This document shows, one piece after another, positions 17,426 to 27,065 of a DNA stretch of 64,000 nucleotides. The notes beneath the pieces are model-generated. The model was not told the DNA's origin and searched no databases. It was given only the letters and a program-made list of their open reading frames with translations. A program made the translations under genes and the position numbers. The stretch comes from Acidobacteriota bacterium (GTDB lineage Bacteria > Acidobacteriota > Vicinamibacteria > Marinacidobacterales > Marinacidobacteraceae), in assembly GCA_022826825.1 (NCBI GenBank), contig JAJDUD010000064.1:1-64000 (forward strand), read 5' to 3'. How positions within the stretch are numbered: position 1 is the stretch's first letter; every line of letters begins with the position of its first letter.

Positions 17426-20371
17426 TCAGGACTGGCTCCTAGCCTCTCGGCCGCGCGCACCGGCAGCCTTCGGAACGGCCACGGACGCATCCCCGGGGGC
17501 CGGGCGCTGACCCGAAGAATCGGCGGCCGGGAAACGGATGAGGAAACGGGTACCGGTGCTCACGTTGCTTTCGACTTCCATGGCGCCACCGTGTTCCTGG
17601 ACGATTCCGTAGCTGATCGACAGCCCGAGACCGTTCCCGCCGCTGTTCTTGCGGGTCGAGAAGAAGGGGTCGTAGATCCGCCGGATGTCTTCGGGAGCGA
17701 TGCCCTCGCCGGTATCGGCGACTTCGGCGATCACCTGTCCACCCTCGCTGCGGGTGGTGAGCGTGAGCCAGCCGCCGGCGGGCATGGCGTCGAACGCGTT
17801 CACCGCCAGATTCACGAAGACCTGCTGGAGCTTGTTCTCGTCGCCCCGGAGCGGCGGGAGCGCGGGATCGAGTTCCTTGCGGATACGGATGTGGGAACTC
17901 TTCAACTGGTGGTCCAGGAGGGAGAGCACGTCCCCCAGGACCCGGTTGAGGTTCACGATCTGGAAGTCCGTCTGTCCGTGCCGCGCGAAGTTGAGCAGGC
18001 CGTTGACGATCTTCGAGGCGCGCTCGGTCTGTTTTTCGATCTTGGAGAGGAGCGGGCGGCGTGGATCGTTCTGTGAGGTCTGGTCCTGCAGCATCTGGGT
18101 GAAGCTGGAGATCCCGGTGAGCGGCGTGTTCACCTCGTGCGCGACGCCGGCGGCGAGGACGCCGAGGGAACTCATCTTCTCCCGGAGCTGCATCTCGTTC
18201 TCCATCCCGACCCGCTCGGTGATGTCCTCGAAGATGAGGATCGCGCCGTGGCGCTGCCCGGCCCCCGACATGAACGGCGCGGCCTTGACGTTCACGACCC
18301 GGTCCCGCCCGTCGGCCGCCCGCAGGTTCAGCCGGGAGATTCCGCCACCCTCACTCCGCGAAAGCCATCTCTCCCCGAGACCGGCGTCGAGTGCCTGGCG
18401 CAGAGTCGTCGGGAAGACCGCCGCGTAGGAAGAGTGGGCGACCTCGTGGCGGCTTCGTCCGTAGATGATCTCCATGGACCGGTTCCAGCGGACGACCCGG
18501 CCCTTGAGGTCGAGGACCACCACCCCGGCGGCGAGCGACTCGATCGTGTCTTCGCTCTGCTCCCGGAGCGCCACCACCTCCTCGTGCTTGGCCTGGAGCG
18601 AGCTGTAGAGGCGCGCGTTCACGAGGGCGGTCGCCGCCTGTGCCGCCACCGTGCGGACCAGGTCCAGATCCTCCGAGGAGAGGTCCTCGCCGTCCACTGT
18701 CTCGCCCAGCAGGAAGGCGCCCACCACTTCACCGCGCGCGAAGCAGGGGACGGCGTTCAGGACCCAGACGCCTTCGCGGACCGGCACCGGCATCTGGTAG
18801 GTGCGCGCGATCACGCCGGCGCTCAGCCGCTTCCTGACGGATGCGGACGCGATGAATCGCTCGGCAGCGGCGATTTCCGTATCGTCGAGGCCGTGCGCCG
18901 CCACGACCCTGAGTTCCGGGACGGCGGTGTCGTGCACGGCGGTGAGCAGCGCCACCCGCTGCATCCGGAAGGTCTCGGCGATGCGCTCCACCAGGCGGTT
19001 CGCCAGTGGAACCAGATCGAGTTGGGAGTTCATCTCGCCGGCCAACCGGGCGAGCGCCCGCCGGAAGTCGTAGTGCTCGCGATAGAAGAGCCGGTCGATC
19101 AGGCGTTCGGTGCGGGTCCGGAAAGCCGGGACCGCCAGCGCCGCCACGATGGCCGAGAGCACGGCGATGATCAGCGAGTGTTCGTCGCCCCCGAACCAGG
19201 TGGTTCCCGCCAGGAAGGCCGCCAGGAAGATCGCCGCGATGCCCAGCATCAAGGAGGCGAGCAGGATCCCGCGCTTGAACAGGACCTCCACGTCCATCAG
19301 CCGGTACTTGACGATGGCGTAGGCGAAGGAGAGCGGAACCAGAACCACCGGCACCAGGGAAAGCTCCATTTCCGGCGTCGTGGGAAGCCCACCAAGGTAG
19401 GGAACCGCGTAGATCAGCGCGAACGGCAGCATTCCCGCTCCCGTGCCCCAGACGATCCATTTGAGCTGCTTCGAGACCGTGACGCTTTCGGCGTTGCGAT
19501 ACGCGTCCACGAACGCCGCGAACGCCGCGAGGGAATAGAGCGCCCACGCCACGGGTTCGAGGCGGTCCACCACGAACTCGCTGCCGGTGATGACCCCGCC
19601 CCCCGGACTGAACGGCGAGAAATAGAGGATGCGGGAGCCGACCGAGAGCCCGAGGAGGGCGATGGACGGCGCGTACGCCCAATGGAGCAACTTCGGCCAC
19701 CGCTCCAGGAATCGGCTGCGATTCGGGAAGGTAAGCGCGAAGTGGAGGAATACCGGAGGGAAGAACAACACCCCGATCCGGTCGAGCCAGAAGAAGAGGT
19801 GATCGAACAGATCCAGTTCCCCGGTGAACGAGAACGAGAACGCGAGCAGCCACAGGAGACAGAGCCCGTAGAAGTGGGCCGACGCCGACGCGCCGCGGCG
19901 GAAGGCGTAGACGAAGGTGCCGACCCCGCCGGCGAAGATCCCTACCGTCGCCAGGAACAGATAGAGCGAGACATTCCCGGTCGGGAGAGGCGCGACCGAG
20001 AGCGTCATCCCGCGGCGCTCCCCCTCCCGGATCAGGACGTAGCGCAGGCGCGAACCCTCCGAAGCATCGTCGAGCACGGCGCGGACATCGGCCGCGCTGT
20101 CCACCTCGATCGTCGTGCCGCTGCTCCGGTCGGTGATGACCTGGAGCGCGTCCCCCACTGCGATACCGGCCTGGTCCCCCGCCCCACCCTCTTCCACGCG
20201 CATGGCGACCACCCGGCCGAGCTCGTCACCCCAGAGCACGCCATCGTCCATGACCCCGGAAACCACCTGACGCGCGACGTTCGTCACCGCGAGGGCGAGC
20301 AGCAGCGCGGTCGCGGCTACGGCGAGGGTGGAGCGGGTGACGCCGCGGAGGAGGGGCATGCCGTCAGTCAC
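17426..20371 (-). CDS. Membrane sensor histidine kinase (PDZ-like, multi-TM, GAF, PAS, HisKA, HATPase)
   Basis: This 981-residue sensor kinase starts with a membrane helix and a periplasmic PDZ-like segment (GGAGDQAGIAVGDALQVI). About eight hydrophobic helices follow (roughly residues 130-400), then a GAF-like region (about 440-590) and a PAS domain (ESLAAGVVVLDLKGRVVRWN). The HisKA box has the phospho-acceptor His at about 745 (GVAHEVNTP), and the ATPase domain carries NAFDAMPAGG, DTGEGIAPEDI and GGNGLGLSIS. The frame opens with a GTG at 20371; an ATG four codons in is an alternative. It is the first gene of the operon and probably phosphorylates the NtrC-type regulator 2 nt downstream. The PDZ segment suggests sensing of envelope proteins, but this is inference. 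Confidence 0.94.
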   Translation of the reverse strand: MTDGMPLLRGVTRSTLAVAATALLLALAVTNVARQVVSGVMDDGVLWGDELGRVVAMRVEEGGAGDQAGIAVGDALQVITDRSSGTTIEVDSAADVRAVLDDASEGSRLRYVLIREGERRGMTLSVAPLPTGNVSLYLFLATVGIFAGGVGTFVYAFRRGASASAHFYGLCLLWLLAFSFSFTGELDLFDHLFFWLDRIGVLFFPPVFLHFALTFPNRSRFLERWPKLLHWAYAPSIALLGLSVGSRILYFSPFSPGGGVITGSEFVVDRLEPVAWALYSLAAFAAFVDAYRNAESVTVSKQLKWIVWGTGAGMLPFALIYAVPYLGGLPTTPEMELSLVPVVLVPLSFAYAIVKYRLMDVEVLFKRGILLASLMLGIAAIFLAAFLAGTTWFGGDEHSLIIAVLSAIVAALAVPAFRTRTERLIDRLFYREHYDFRRALARLAGEMNSQLDLVPLANRLVERIAETFRMQRVALLTAVHDTAVPELRVVAAHGLDDTEIAAAERFIASASVRKRLSAGVIARTYQMPVPVREGVWVLNAVPCFARGEVVGAFLLGETVDGEDLSSEDLDLVRTVAAQAATALVNARLYSSLQAKHEEVVALREQSEDTIESLAAGVVVLDLKGRVVRWNRSMEIIYGRSRHEVAHSSYAAVFPTTLRQALDAGLGERWLSRSEGGGISRLNLRAADGRDRVVNVKAAPFMSGAGQRHGAILIFEDITERVGMENEMQLREKMSSLGVLAAGVAHEVNTPLTGISSFTQMLQDQTSQNDPRRPLLSKIEKQTERASKIVNGLLNFARHGQTDFQIVNLNRVLGDVLSLLDHQLKSSHIRIRKELDPALPPLRGDENKLQQVFVNLAVNAFDAMPAGGWLTLTTRSEGGQVIAEVADTGEGIAPEDIRRIYDPFFSTRKNSGGNGLGLSISYGIVQEHGGAMEVESNVSTGTRFLIRFPAADSSGQRPAPGDASVAVPKAAGARGREARSQS

Positions 20372-20488
20372 CGGTCAGTGGAGGAACCGCCGGAACCCGC
20401 CATCTTATCCAATGTGACGGATTGGCGTCGGGGGATTCAATGGATTGGATGGAAAGCGCAAGGGGAGCAAGGAGCGCAAGGAGCGCAA

Positions 20489-20704
20489 GGAGCGCCGGTC
20501 TCCAGACCGGCATCGCGGCCGGAGGCCGCGAAACGCACGCCGCTGCCCAGCCAGATCGCGTGAGCCCAACCGGGGACGGCACAACGCTCCCGGGACACGC
20601 CGGGCGCGTGGCGCCATGCCCGCTGGCGCTTGCGCCATGCGGAGAACTGAATACGGGAGTTTCGCCCGCTGCGCGGGCGATGCCGGTCTGGAGACCGGCG
20701 CTCC
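20489..20704. repeat. REPIN-like element: inverted pair of family 1 repeats
   Basis: The left end, starting GGAGCGCCGGTCTCCAGACC, and the right end are exact 28-bp inverted repeats of one another, and each arm is itself a hairpin (GCCGGTCTCCAGACCGGC). The interior has further short palindromes (GGCCGGAGGCC; CCCGCTGCGCGGG) and GAAAC/GTTTC arms. It is preceded by a short GGAGCGCAA tandem (20463-20490). It encodes nothing credible and separates the divergent kinase promoter from the end of the next minus-strand gene. A second, less perfect composite copy is at 60441-60625. Confidence 0.8.
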
Positions 20705-20712
20705 TGAACTCC

Positions 20713-22614
20713 CTAGAACCTGACCGCGAGGCCGCCCACGACGCGACGGGGCGCGTGGGCTACCGCGATCTCGTCCAGCAGGGACCGTCCCAGCATCTCC
20801 CGGAAGAAGAGATCGCGGACCGCGAGCGACAGCTCCCACTCGGTCCCGCTCCAGTCCGCGAAGGGGATGAGCTGGACCAGCTCCACATCGAAGCGCGCCG
20901 TGTGCTCGTCGGCGGCCGAGAGAGCCGGATGCGCCGGAGTCAGACCGGGATGGCGGATCACGCGGTACGCCGCGGCCAAACGGGTCCCCGAGGGACGAAC
21001 CCGCGCCACCACTTCAGCCGAGAGGTCGTGGACGACCGCGGTGCCTCCGACCGGCAGCAGGAAGCGGGCCGCGTTCGTGACGTCCGGACCGCCCGGGCCC
21101 ACGAAGCCGAGGGGACCGGCGGGCCCTTCGAGCGCTGCGTCCCCGCCCGGGTTCCGGACAGCCGCCACCAGCCAGGAAACCCGGCCGCCGAGATCGAGCC
21201 GCCGGTGCACCTGCCCCATCTCCCGAATCCAGTCGAAAGCGAACCCCGTCGAGGAATAGTCACCGGCGTTCGAGACATCGAAACGCCCTCCCGACACCGG
21301 GCCCGATTCGAACGTGCGCAGCAGCTGGTCGGTGGTGACCTCCCGGAACAGCCGCGCCGCGAGGACATGGTTCGGAGACGCCTCGAACTGGACGCCGGCC
21401 TGGTAGCGGGTGTTCCGCTGGGCGGCCTCCGAGCCGAACCAGGACGGATCAAGGGCGAGCAGGTCCCCGTGCGCCACCCGGGACAAGAGCGCGGAGTCTT
21501 CGCCGATCGGGCCGTCCACCCGGACCGCCACCCCGCCCATCAGCGTCCAGTCCTCGGCCGCCCGGTACTCCAGGACCGCCCGCGGCGCGAGACCCCGGTG
21601 TCCGGTCAGGTACGAGAAGCGGCGATAGGTCAGTCCGGTGCTCAGGCTGGCCCGTCCGAGCGTGAAGTCATCGGCGACGAACACCGCGCCGTCCCATTCG
21701 GCCTGCGGTTCCTGGAGCAGCGCCAGATTCAGGATGGGCGCCGCCGGCGGGCGGTAATCGGGAGCATCGCCGTAGACGTGGCGCTGATAGGCGATCCCGG
21801 CAGCGAACTGGTGTCCGTCGAACTCCTCCATCGTGTAGGAGAGGTTCGCCGCCCAGGACGCGAACGCCGACTCCATCAGGCGAGCCTCGGCCTCCCAGCT
21901 GCCGCGCGCCGTAGACGGCAGTTCGAACCGCGTGTAGGCGATGCCGGAATCCACCGCCCGGCTCTCGGGAAGCCCGAGCGAGCTGCCCGACGCGGCGAAG
22001 AAGCCGAACTCACCTTCCAGGGAAGCGAGCGCCGGGAAGCGGGATCCGTCGTTCCACGGGCCTTCCCAGATGTTGTCGAAATCGATTCCGGCGCGCCGGT
22101 CCTTCAGGACATTGCGTCCGCCGCGCTGCAGCAGCCAGCGGAGTTCCGAAAGCGTGCCGGTCCCCTGTTCCGATCCGATGGCGGCCATCTGGATCAACAG
22201 GGTGTCCGCCAGGGACGCGCCGCTGCGAACCAGCACCTGCGCCCGCGGCGAAGGGAGGAATCCCGCCAGGTAGGCGCGCAGGCTGTAGAGCCCGGGAGAC
22301 GCTTCGCCGACCTCGAACCGGCCTTCCTCATCGGTGACCGCGAAGCGGGCCGCGCCGTCGTCGCTGTCCGTCGCGAAGACGGAAACCAGGGCTCCCGGCA
22401 AGGGGTTCCCGTCCTCGCTCGCCACCACGCCGGAAATCTGGGCCAGGACAACGACCCCGGCGGACGCCAGACCCGCCTCGTTGGCTTCCAGGCCAGCCGG
22501 CGGCTCCGCGAAACCGGCGCCCGGAACGCCGAGGGCCGGGGTGGCCACCATCAATCCCCCGATCGCCAGGCAGAGGGCGCGACGCCCATTCCCGCCGATA
22601 TTCCGGGGACTCAT
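20713..22614 (-). CDS. Outer-membrane beta-barrel protein with carboxypeptidase-regulatory-like domain
   Basis: This 633-residue secreted protein has an N-terminal hydrophobic segment. A carboxypeptidase-regulatory-like Ig domain follows at about residues 58-140 (ISGVVASEDGNPLPGALVSV, YLAGFLPS). A beta-strand-rich remainder full of alternating aromatic residues ends in VGGLAVRF, consistent with a barrel C-terminus. No plug domain is evident, so it is smaller than the two TonB-type receptors here. The function is unknown; a role as a surface receptor or adhesin-like barrel is inference. It is divergent from the enolase gene, with 194 bp between the starts. Confidence 0.75.
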   Translation of the reverse strand: MSPRNIGGNGRRALCLAIGGLMVATPALGVPGAGFAEPPAGLEANEAGLASAGVVVLAQISGVVASEDGNPLPGALVSVFATDSDDGAARFAVTDEEGRFEVGEASPGLYSLRAYLAGFLPSPRAQVLVRSGASLADTLLIQMAAIGSEQGTGTLSELRWLLQRGGRNVLKDRRAGIDFDNIWEGPWNDGSRFPALASLEGEFGFFAASGSSLGLPESRAVDSGIAYTRFELPSTARGSWEAEARLMESAFASWAANLSYTMEEFDGHQFAAGIAYQRHVYGDAPDYRPPAAPILNLALLQEPQAEWDGAVFVADDFTLGRASLSTGLTYRRFSYLTGHRGLAPRAVLEYRAAEDWTLMGGVAVRVDGPIGEDSALLSRVAHGDLLALDPSWFGSEAAQRNTRYQAGVQFEASPNHVLAARLFREVTTDQLLRTFESGPVSGGRFDVSNAGDYSSTGFAFDWIREMGQVHRRLDLGGRVSWLVAAVRNPGGDAALEGPAGPLGFVGPGGPDVTNAARFLLPVGGTAVVHDLSAEVVARVRPSGTRLAAAYRVIRHPGLTPAHPALSAADEHTARFDVELVQLIPFADWSGTEWELSLAVRDLFFREMLGRSLLDEIAVAHAPRRVVGGLAVRF

Positions 22615-22808
22615 ACCCGGGTAGTCAATCGCGCCACCCCCCCGTTGTCAAACGGCAAACACCACCGGAATTCGCGGCCGGTGATCGGTCCCCGGACTGC
22701 TATCTTTCGTAACGTCATGAAGTTGCCGGCCCAGCGCCGCTTCCGCCGCACGTCGCGAGGGCGACCGGACTCTCCGGCCGCAACGGCCCGGACGGTGGAA
22801 TCCGGTCC

Positions 22809-24110
22809 ATGACGCGGCGGATGGACGAGAGCGACACCTGGATCGACCGGATCGCCGCCCGGGAGATCCTCGATTCGCGGGGGAATCCGACCGTGGAAGC
22901 CGAGGTGTGGCTCGTCGGGGGCGCCAGCGGACGGGCCGCGGTGCCTTCCGGAGCGTCCACCGGCCGCCACGAAGCCGTCGAACGCCGGGACCGGGACGAA
23001 GAGCGCTACCGGGGACGGGGCGTACGGGGAGCGGTCAGGGCCATCGAGGAGCAGATCGGCCCCGAACTCGCCGGCGAGGACGCCGCGGACCAGGCGACCG
23101 TGGACCGGCTGATGATCGAGCTCGATGGCTCCGAAGATCGGTCGCGGCTCGGGGCGAACGCCATCCTGGCCGTGTCGCTCGCGAGCGCCCGGGCAGCGGC
23201 GGCGGCCGCGGGACTGCCCCTCTACCGGTCGCTCGGCGGTGCGATCGCGGACACCCTGCCGGTTCCCTACTTCAACGTGCTGAACGGGGGCGCCCATGCC
23301 GACAACGCCCTGCTGGTCCAGGAATTCATGGTGGCCCCGCTGGGCTTCGGCTGCTTCTCGGACGCGCTCCACGCGGGAGTCGCCGTCTATCAGGAACTGC
23401 GCGACGTTCTGACGAAGCGCGGCCACTCGACGGCGGTAGGCGACGAGGGCGGGTTCGCCCCGGCGCTAGCGGACGCGGGCGAGGCGCTGGGACTGTTGGT
23501 GGAGGCGGTCGAGAGCGCCGGCTTCGTCCCCGGCGAGCAGATGGGATTGGCCCTCGACGTGGCGGCCACCGAGTTCGCGGACGAGAACGGCTACCGCTTT
23601 CCCGCGGACGGCGCCGCACAAGCGGCTTCCGCGATGATCGAGACCTACGCCGCCTGGCTGGACCGGTTTCCGGCGCTGCTCTCCATCGAGGACGGACTCG
23701 CCGAGGACGACTGGGAGGGCTGGGCGGAACTGACTGCGACGCTGGGCGATCGCGTGCAACTGGTGGGGGACGACCTCTTCGTCACCCAGGAAGGACGGCT
23801 GCAACGGGGGATTCGAGAGAGAGCGGCCAACGCCATCCTGATCAAGCCGAACCAGGTGGGAACCCTGACGGAGACGGTGCAGGTGGTCCAGGGAGCGCTC
23901 CGGGCCGGCTTCGGGGCCATGCTGAGCCACCGGTCCGGCGAGACCCCGGACACCGCGATCTCCCACCTCGCCGTCGCCACCGGGGCCGGCCAGATCAAGG
24001 CCGGAGCGCCCTGCCGCGGGGAACGCGTCGCGAAGTACAACGAACTCCTCCGCATCGAGGAAGAGCTCGAGGAACGCGGGCGCCTCTGGCCGCATCCCCG
24101 CGGGCGGTAG
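22809..24110 (+). CDS. eno: Enolase
   Basis: This glycolytic enzyme interconverts 2-phosphoglycerate and phosphoenolpyruvate in the cytosol. At 433 residues it matches the family. Motifs visible: [15 protein letters not shown], the mobile loop [37 protein letters not shown] with the catalytic Glu, metal ligands in [21 protein letters not shown] and GDDLFVT, catalytic Lys in [13 protein letters not shown], and [13 protein letters not shown] 22809 is preferred because GGTGGA lies 9 nt upstream; ATG 22821 is possible. The next gene follows after 11 nt, suggesting co-transcription with the GNAT-like protein. Confidence 0.97.
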   Translation: MTRRMDESDTWIDRIAAREILDSRGNPTVEAEVWLVGGASGRAAVPSGASTGRHEAVERRDRDEERYRGRGVRGAVRAIEEQIGPELAGEDAADQATVDRLMIELDGSEDRSRLGANAILAVSLASARAAAAAAGLPLYRSLGGAIADTLPVPYFNVLNGGAHADNALLVQEFMVAPLGFGCFSDALHAGVAVYQELRDVLTKRGHSTAVGDEGGFAPALADAGEALGLLVEAVESAGFVPGEQMGLALDVAATEFADENGYRFPADGAAQAASAMIETYAAWLDRFPALLSIEDGLAEDDWEGWAELTATLGDRVQLVGDDLFVTQEGRLQRGIRERAANAILIKPNQVGTLTETVQVVQGALRAGFGAMLSHRSGETPDTAISHLAVATGAGQIKAGAPCRGERVAKYNELLRIEEELEERGRLWPHPRGR

Positions 24111-24121
24111 TCCGCATCTGC

Positions 24122-24721
24122 ATGGAACAGCCCTTCCGGATCCGCCAGTACCCGCTGGAGACCGGCGCGCTCGAGATCCAGTTCATCGAGGAGTTCTTCG
24201 GTGAATTCGACCGGAAGAAGACCGCCACCGAGATCCGCGAACGACTCGAAGGACGCGAACACGGGATCTTCATGGTGGAGGCGAGCCTCCCGGAGGAGCC
24301 CACGCGTTTCGCGCCGGTCTCCTACCGGGTGGCCCACGAAATCCGGAGCGGGGAGACCGACCCGGAGCTCGCGGACCTGGTCGAACGCCTGCGCGAAGCG
24401 GTCCGGTTCTCGGGGCAGCGGGTCCTCTATGCCTGGCTCGGCGGGACGAGGAGCGACTGGCGCGGACAGGGCCATTTCCGAGCGCTCGACGAGTTCCAGG
24501 AGGAATGGGCCATCGAGCAGGGTTTCCGGGAGATCGTGGTCAAGACCAAGAACCGCTACTACGAGATGCGCAGCACCCTCACCCACCTGCACTTCGACGT
24601 GGTCAAGTACGAACCGCACCCGATCCACAACGGCGATTCCAAGGTGTACCTGTCGAAGCGGCTCGGCGGCGGCGTGCGCCGGCCGCGCCGGGGGTCGCTG
24701 GCCCGCTACCTCGAAGTCTGA
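24122..24721 (+). CDS. GNAT-like N-acetyltransferase family protein
   Basis: This 199-residue cytosolic protein has a GNAT-like core. FMVEASLPEEPTRFAPVSY gives the first strands, and VLYAWLGGTRSDWRGQGHFRAL resembles the acetyl-CoA-binding loop (R-G-Q-G-H in place of R/Q-x-x-G-x-G/A). FREIVVKTKNRYYEMRSTL follows as the motif-B helix region. The start is ATG 24122, only 11 nt after the enolase stop. Its partner or substrate is unknown; linkage to eno suggests a housekeeping context. Confidence 0.7.
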   Translation: MEQPFRIRQYPLETGALEIQFIEEFFGEFDRKKTATEIRERLEGREHGIFMVEASLPEEPTRFAPVSYRVAHEIRSGETDPELADLVERLREAVRFSGQRVLYAWLGGTRSDWRGQGHFRALDEFQEEWAIEQGFREIVVKTKNRYYEMRSTLTHLHFDVVKYEPHPIHNGDSKVYLSKRLGGGVRRPRRGSLARYLEV

Positions 24722-24782
24722 CAAGCCCGCCGCCGGAAGGCTGCGGTATCTTCGGCAGCCAGTCCTTCGGGAGGATTCGGGT

Positions 24783-26837
24783 ATGTCGAAAGGAAACACA
24801 CGCACTGTCGCGGCAGTTCTCGCCCTGCTGACCGCACTCTCGGTCCCCGCCGCCGCCGAGGTCGTGGGGTTCGAGATCCGCGAACGCTCCGACGTGCTCG
24901 GAGGGAAGAGCTTCGGCCTCGCGGGCGCCTACGAGCAGATCATCGGGGTCGTCCACTTCGCCTTCGATCCCGAAAACGACGCTAACCGGATCATCACCGA
25001 CATCGCCCTCGCGCCCCAAAACGCCGACGGGAAGGTCGAGATGTCCGCCGACTTCCACCTGGTCCGCCCCAAGGTCATGGGAAAGAGCCGGGGCACCCTG
25101 CTGCACGAGGTGAACAACCGCGGGCGGAAGGGGATGCTCGGCTACTTCAACATGGCCCAGGGAAGCCTCGCCCCGACCACCGAGGCGCACTTCGGCGACG
25201 GGTTCCTGATGCGGCACGGATTCACGCTGCTCTGGCTGGGCTGGCAGTGGGACGTCCCGGACGACGACCCGCTCCGGATGCGGATGCACCCGCCGATCGC
25301 GACGAACCCGGACGGCTCCGCCATCGAGGGGCTGGTGCGGGCCGACTTCGTGGTCCGGAGCGCCGTCGACCACCACACGCTGGCCGACCGCAACCACCGG
25401 CCCTACCGGGTCAAGGATCCGGAAGACACCGTCAACGTGCTGACCGTGCGCCACCGGGTCGAGGACGAGCGCGAGGTCATTCCGCGCGACGAATGGGGCT
25501 TCGGCCGGATCGAGAACGGCTCGGTGGCGCCCGACGACGGCGCGGTCTACCTGAAGGGCGGTTTCCAGCCGCACCGGATCTACGAGGTCGTGTACCGCTC
25601 CCACAACCCGCCGCTGGTGGGGCTCGGGCCGGCCGGCATCCGGGACTTCGTGACCCTGCTCCGCCACGACGGATCGGAGGAACTCGGAATCGCCCGGGGC
25701 GACATCACGAGCGCCATCAGCTTCGGGGTCTCCCAGAGCGGCCGCTTCCTGCGGACCTTCATGTTCTACGGGTTCAACAGCGACGAACAGGGACGCCGGG
25801 TGCTCGACGGCGTGATCTCGGACGTGGCGGGCGGCGGCCGCGGCAGCTTCAACCACCGCTTCGCGCAGGCCTCCCGGGACGCCCATCCCTACATGAACCA
25901 GTTCCACCCGACGGACATCTTTCCGTTCACCGACGTGGAGCAGACGGATCCGGAGACCGGGCTCACCCTGGGACTGCTGACCCGGCAGCGGGAGGCGTTC
26001 TATCCGCGGGTCTTCTACACGAACTCCTCGTACGAATACTGGGGCCGCGCCGCGAGCCTCATCCACACCACGATCGACGCCAGCGAGGACGCCCGGATTC
26101 CGGACCACGTCCGCGTCTACATGTACGCGGGCACCCAGCACGGCCCCGCAGGGTTCCCCCCGGGCGTGACGATCGGGCAGCAGCGCGCCAACCCCAACAA
26201 CTTCCGCTGGGGACAGCGGGCGCTCCTGCTCGCCATGGACCGCTGGACCCGGGACGGGGGGACGCCTCCGCCGAGCCAGTACCCGAGCATCGAGGACGGC
26301 ACCGCGGTCGCGGCGGAGAACCTCGGATTCCCGAAGATCCCCGGGGTGGGGTTCTCGGACCGCGTCCACTACGCCTACCGCGCGGACTACGGCCCCGACT
26401 TCCTGACGAAGGGGGTGGTGACCCAGGAACCGCCGGCCATCGGCAGGCGGTTCCCGATCCGGGTTTCGTCCGTGGACGAGGACGGGAACGAGGTCGCCGG
26501 CATCCGCCTGCCGGAAATCACGGTTCCTCTCGCAACGTACATGGGCTGGAACCTGTTCAACGCGGAATCCGGACCCCCGGACGAGATCTCCAGCATGGCC
26601 GGTTCCTTCGTGCCGTTCCCGAAGGACGCCGCCGCGGCGCAGGCCGCCGGCGACCCGCGGAAATCCGTCATGGATCGCTATTCGAGCCGGGAGGACTACC
26701 TCGGGCAGTTCACCGAAGCCGCGCTCGAGCTGATCGAGGCCGGCTATCTGCTCGGCGAGGACCTGCCGGCGCTCACCCGCCACGCTCTGGAGTTGTGGGA
26801 CCACGTGACGGGAGGGGAGGTTTCGGCTTCGCAGTAG
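24783..26837 (+). CDS. Secreted alpha/beta-hydrolase-domain protein (large, Abhydrolase_10-like)
   Basis: This 684-residue protein has a clear signal peptide (ALLTALSVPAAAEVVG). It matches the large alpha/beta-hydrolase-domain family of about 600-700 residues. A probable nucleophile Ser lies in ISFGVSQSGRFLRTF (GVSQSGR, near residue 320), an acid/aromatic region follows in GTQHGPAGFPPG, and a long N-terminal beta-rich part begins EIRERSDVLGGKSFG. Substrates for this family are generally unassigned. The start is ATG 24783, shortly after a GGGAGG motif and 61 nt after the GNAT gene; it may be part of the same transcript. Confidence 0.85.
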   Translation: MSKGNTRTVAAVLALLTALSVPAAAEVVGFEIRERSDVLGGKSFGLAGAYEQIIGVVHFAFDPENDANRIITDIALAPQNADGKVEMSADFHLVRPKVMGKSRGTLLHEVNNRGRKGMLGYFNMAQGSLAPTTEAHFGDGFLMRHGFTLLWLGWQWDVPDDDPLRMRMHPPIATNPDGSAIEGLVRADFVVRSAVDHHTLADRNHRPYRVKDPEDTVNVLTVRHRVEDEREVIPRDEWGFGRIENGSVAPDDGAVYLKGGFQPHRIYEVVYRSHNPPLVGLGPAGIRDFVTLLRHDGSEELGIARGDITSAISFGVSQSGRFLRTFMFYGFNSDEQGRRVLDGVISDVAGGGRGSFNHRFAQASRDAHPYMNQFHPTDIFPFTDVEQTDPETGLTLGLLTRQREAFYPRVFYTNSSYEYWGRAASLIHTTIDASEDARIPDHVRVYMYAGTQHGPAGFPPGVTIGQQRANPNNFRWGQRALLLAMDRWTRDGGTPPPSQYPSIEDGTAVAAENLGFPKIPGVGFSDRVHYAYRADYGPDFLTKGVVTQEPPAIGRRFPIRVSSVDEDGNEVAGIRLPEITVPLATYMGWNLFNAESGPPDEISSMAGSFVPFPKDAAAAQAAGDPRKSVMDRYSSREDYLGQFTEAALELIEAGYLLGEDLPALTRHALELWDHVTGGEVSASQ

Positions 26838-27065
26838 CCGATGGCCTTCCCCCGCCCCGTCGCCGCTGCCACGCGGTTCTGCTCCGCCGCAACCGGTCGG
26901 TATGAGGTGTTCGACCTGACGTTGCCCGGGAGGACGGAGAGCATCACGATCCGGAGCCGCTGGACCCGCAACTCTCCGTAGGGCGATCCGGAGGGCGGCG
27001 CCGGCGAACCCGATTCCCACAGGGAACCGGGCCGAACCCGGGCGAACCGTGGTTCAATCCGCAGG
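26838..27065. other. Intergenic region before the TRAP transporter genes
   Basis: A start-less frame reads RYEVFDLTLPGRTESITIRS and ends at the TAG near 26980-26982, resembling a gene tail of unknown origin. No clear promoter or terminator was recognised. Confidence 0.3.

Noticed and set aside
22907-24121. Long N-terminal extension of the GNAT-like protein
   Set aside because: It is an out-of-frame reading of enolase; ATG 24122 follows the enolase stop by 11 nt.
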